64,000 bases of DNA, from NCBI GenBank assembly GCA_028551475.1, contig CM052354.1, positions 19,367,258-19,431,257 of the forward strand, written 5' to 3'. Positions 62,300-64,000 of this stretch are shown here, piece by piece. The position numbers and the translations under genes were made by a program. Each line of letters starts with the position of its first letter. The first letter of the stretch is position 1. The notes beneath the pieces are model-generated. The model was not told the DNA's origin. It made no database searches and was given only the letters and a program-made list of their open reading frames with translations. This DNA is from Casuarina equisetifolia (taxonomy: Eukaryota > Streptophyta > Magnoliopsida > Fagales > Casuarinaceae).

Positions 62300-62689
62300 T
62301 TTGATTCTAGCCTTCTTAGTATTTTGTGCTTTTGCATATCAGTCAATTCATCACATTTTTCATGCCTAAATCTATGAAGAATTGTGTTTTTTTTTTTTGG
62401 CTCTCTTCTCTTTGGTGTTTTTGGAGTTGTTTGTTGCACTCTTCATGTTCTGAGTTAAGGTTTCATTTCAAGATACTAAAAATTAATGAAATGTTTGCCT
62501 AGCAGACATGTTGAAAGTTGTTATGATGAGGTTAATTTGGGAGCTAAAAGTGTATGGGCTTTTAAGACTATAGTGTGCAAGCTTGCTTGAGCGACTACCA
62601 TCTACCTCATATTGACATGTGATAGATAGAATGAGCAACTCCATGAAAGACTCTAGCAGAAGTGAGGTAACGGTAAGGTCATTGTGATT

Positions 62690-62990
62690 GGAAATTTTTA
62701 GTATTATTTGTGAGAATTTACAAAGAATCTTTTTCAAATCTATCTTTAGGCAAAGCCTTAGTGAGAATATCAACTGCTTGCTCTTCAGTATTATAGTACT
62801 TTAGTTCCACTTCACCATTGTGAACAACATTCCTTACAAAGTGATATTTTATGCCAACGCGCTTTGTTCTGGCGTGCAAGACAAGACAGGATTCTTTGCC
62901 ACATGAATTGCAGATTTATTATCATAGTGAATTATAGTTACTTGATTTTGTGGAAACACCCAGATCACCAAGCATTCTTGTTAGCCAATA
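62690..62990 (-). pseudogene. Copia RNase H fragment with frameshift
   Basis: On the minus strand, IIHYDNKSAIHVAKNPV (near 62945-62890) passes by a frameshift into KYHFVRNVVHNGEVELKYY and then TEEQAVDILTKALPKDRFEK (about 62857-62730). This is the typical C-terminal end of a Ty1/copia polyprotein. Stops and the frameshift show decay. Confidence 0.85.
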
Positions 62991-63399
62991 GCTTAGCTAG
63001 TAGTTACAGGGGTTGTAATGTAGTTCACCTCAACTGAAGAGAGGGCAACATTTTCCTGCTTCTTTGACCTCCATGAAAAAAAAAATCAAACCTACTGAGA
63101 AAACAATTCTAGTGGTCCCTTTGGAATCATCCACACTGCCTTCCCAGTCATCATCAAATACCCAAACAACCTTACTTCATCAAGCAGTAAACAATGAGCC
63201 AAAGTTTTTGGTACCTTCCAAGTACCTTGTGACTTTTTTACCCCTACTATAGTGATTCTGGCTTGGATTTTGCAAAAACTTAGAGAAAAGGTTTACCCAA
63301 AAAAAAAAAAAAAACACCTAGTCTTGAGATCGTGATACATAAGATGCTTCCAAGTAAACTCCTAAAACTAGTAGGGTCAGCCGTCCATTCCTGTCATCA

Positions 63400-64000
63400 A
63401 ATTTAAGTTTTTCATTTGCCACAAATGGGATTTATAAAGATTTGCATCCTACCGTTTTAAACTTCTTCAATAAAATTATGCAAACCCAAATTGTGGGAGA
63501 AATATTTCATTTTCATGTTGAAACAATTCCAAACCAGAAAATAAGATATAAGCCCCAAGTCATTGTTTTGAAAGCACCGAGCATTTCCTCTTTGAACCCT
63601 CCTTTAGTCGCATTATTATTCTCACAAATATCAAACCATCAACATATAATGAAATGATAAGTAAAGTATTTCCTTTAGTTTTGATGAACAATATTGGCTC
63701 ACTTGCACTCTGAAAACCTTTATGAAGTAACTAAAGCTATCTCTCAAATGGGGCTGATGAAGATTTGCATCTACTATTGTAAACTTCTTCAATAAAATTT
63801 TGCAAACCTAAATTGTGAGAGAACATTTCATTTTCATGTTGAAACAGTTCTAAACCAGAAAATAAGATACAAAGCCCAAGTCATTCATTTTGAAGTACCA
63901 AGCATTTCCTTTTTGAACTCACTTTTAGTCCCATTATTATTTCCACAAATATCAAATCATCAACATATAATGAAATAATATGTAGAGTGTTATCTTTAGT
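63400..64000 (-). pseudogene. Tandemly duplicated copia reverse-transcriptase fragment
   Basis: Two similar segments about 321 bp apart (copy one about 63420-63690, copy two about 63741 to the window end) encode part of reverse transcriptase on the minus strand. Copy two shows LYVDDLIF, the catalytic motif, at about 63950-63970. Copy one has LYVDGLIF (63629-63649). Both continue to FSGLELFQHENE but contain stops. Together with the RNase H fragment to the left this is a minus-strand copia relic that continues beyond the window. Confidence 0.85.

Noticed and set aside
1-64000. CRISPR arrays, bacterial operons or complete viral genomes
   Set aside because: None seen. The repeats are microsatellites, minisatellites or retrotransposon pieces, and all genes are plant nuclear genes.

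Overview
This is nuclear DNA from a dicot plant, most likely a woody or otherwise large-genome eudicot. Genes are split by many AT-rich introns with GT-AG borders, intergenic DNA is AT-rich and carries microsatellites and decayed Ty1/copia retrotransposons, and the proteins are plant-specific: class VIII myosin, LHCII type III, CNGC4 and a group Ib bHLH. No bacterial, viral or CRISPR content was seen. Exon coordinates were worked out by hand, joining exons where reading phase, splice borders and family similarity agree.

Layout from left to right: a small Lys/Arg-rich 99-aa protein gene (minus, 1294-2970); 5.6 kb of intergenic DNA; a 24-coding-exon class VIII myosin gene (plus, 8582-21527, 1209 aa); LHCB3 (minus, 22228-23417, 269 aa); tRNA-Phe(GAA) (minus, 23921-23993); an unrecognised plant gene with a 27-bp coding minisatellite and KEN boxes (plus, 24837 to about 28497); MRE11 (minus, 29477-40428, 22 coding exons, 718 aa); about 6.5 kb with tandem duplications; a group Ib bHLH transcription factor gene (plus, 46908-48065, 259 aa); 7 kb containing an LTR-flanked, internally deleted copia relic; CNGC4 (plus, 55258-60714, 675 aa); and an end region with more copia debris, including a tandemly duplicated reverse-transcriptase segment.

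From general knowledge, the order CNGC4 - MRE11 - LHCB3 - class VIII myosin matches the Arabidopsis neighbourhood At5g54250-At5g54280. The block therefore looks like conserved eudicot microsynteny into which the unknown gene, the tRNA and the bHLH gene have been added, or from which Arabidopsis has lost them. The genes do not form one pathway: cytoskeleton, light harvesting, DNA double-strand-break repair, iron-type bHLH regulation and cation channel/immune signalling sit side by side.

The most unusual structural features are two inferred GC-AG introns (one in the myosin, one in MRE11), a myosin exon bounded on both sides by microsatellites that touch the splice sites, very small exons (14 nt in the myosin, 17 nt carrying the MRE11 start codon), a MRE11 intron made largely of homopolymer tracts, and the unknown KEN-box/repeat protein, which is the best candidate here for something undescribed.
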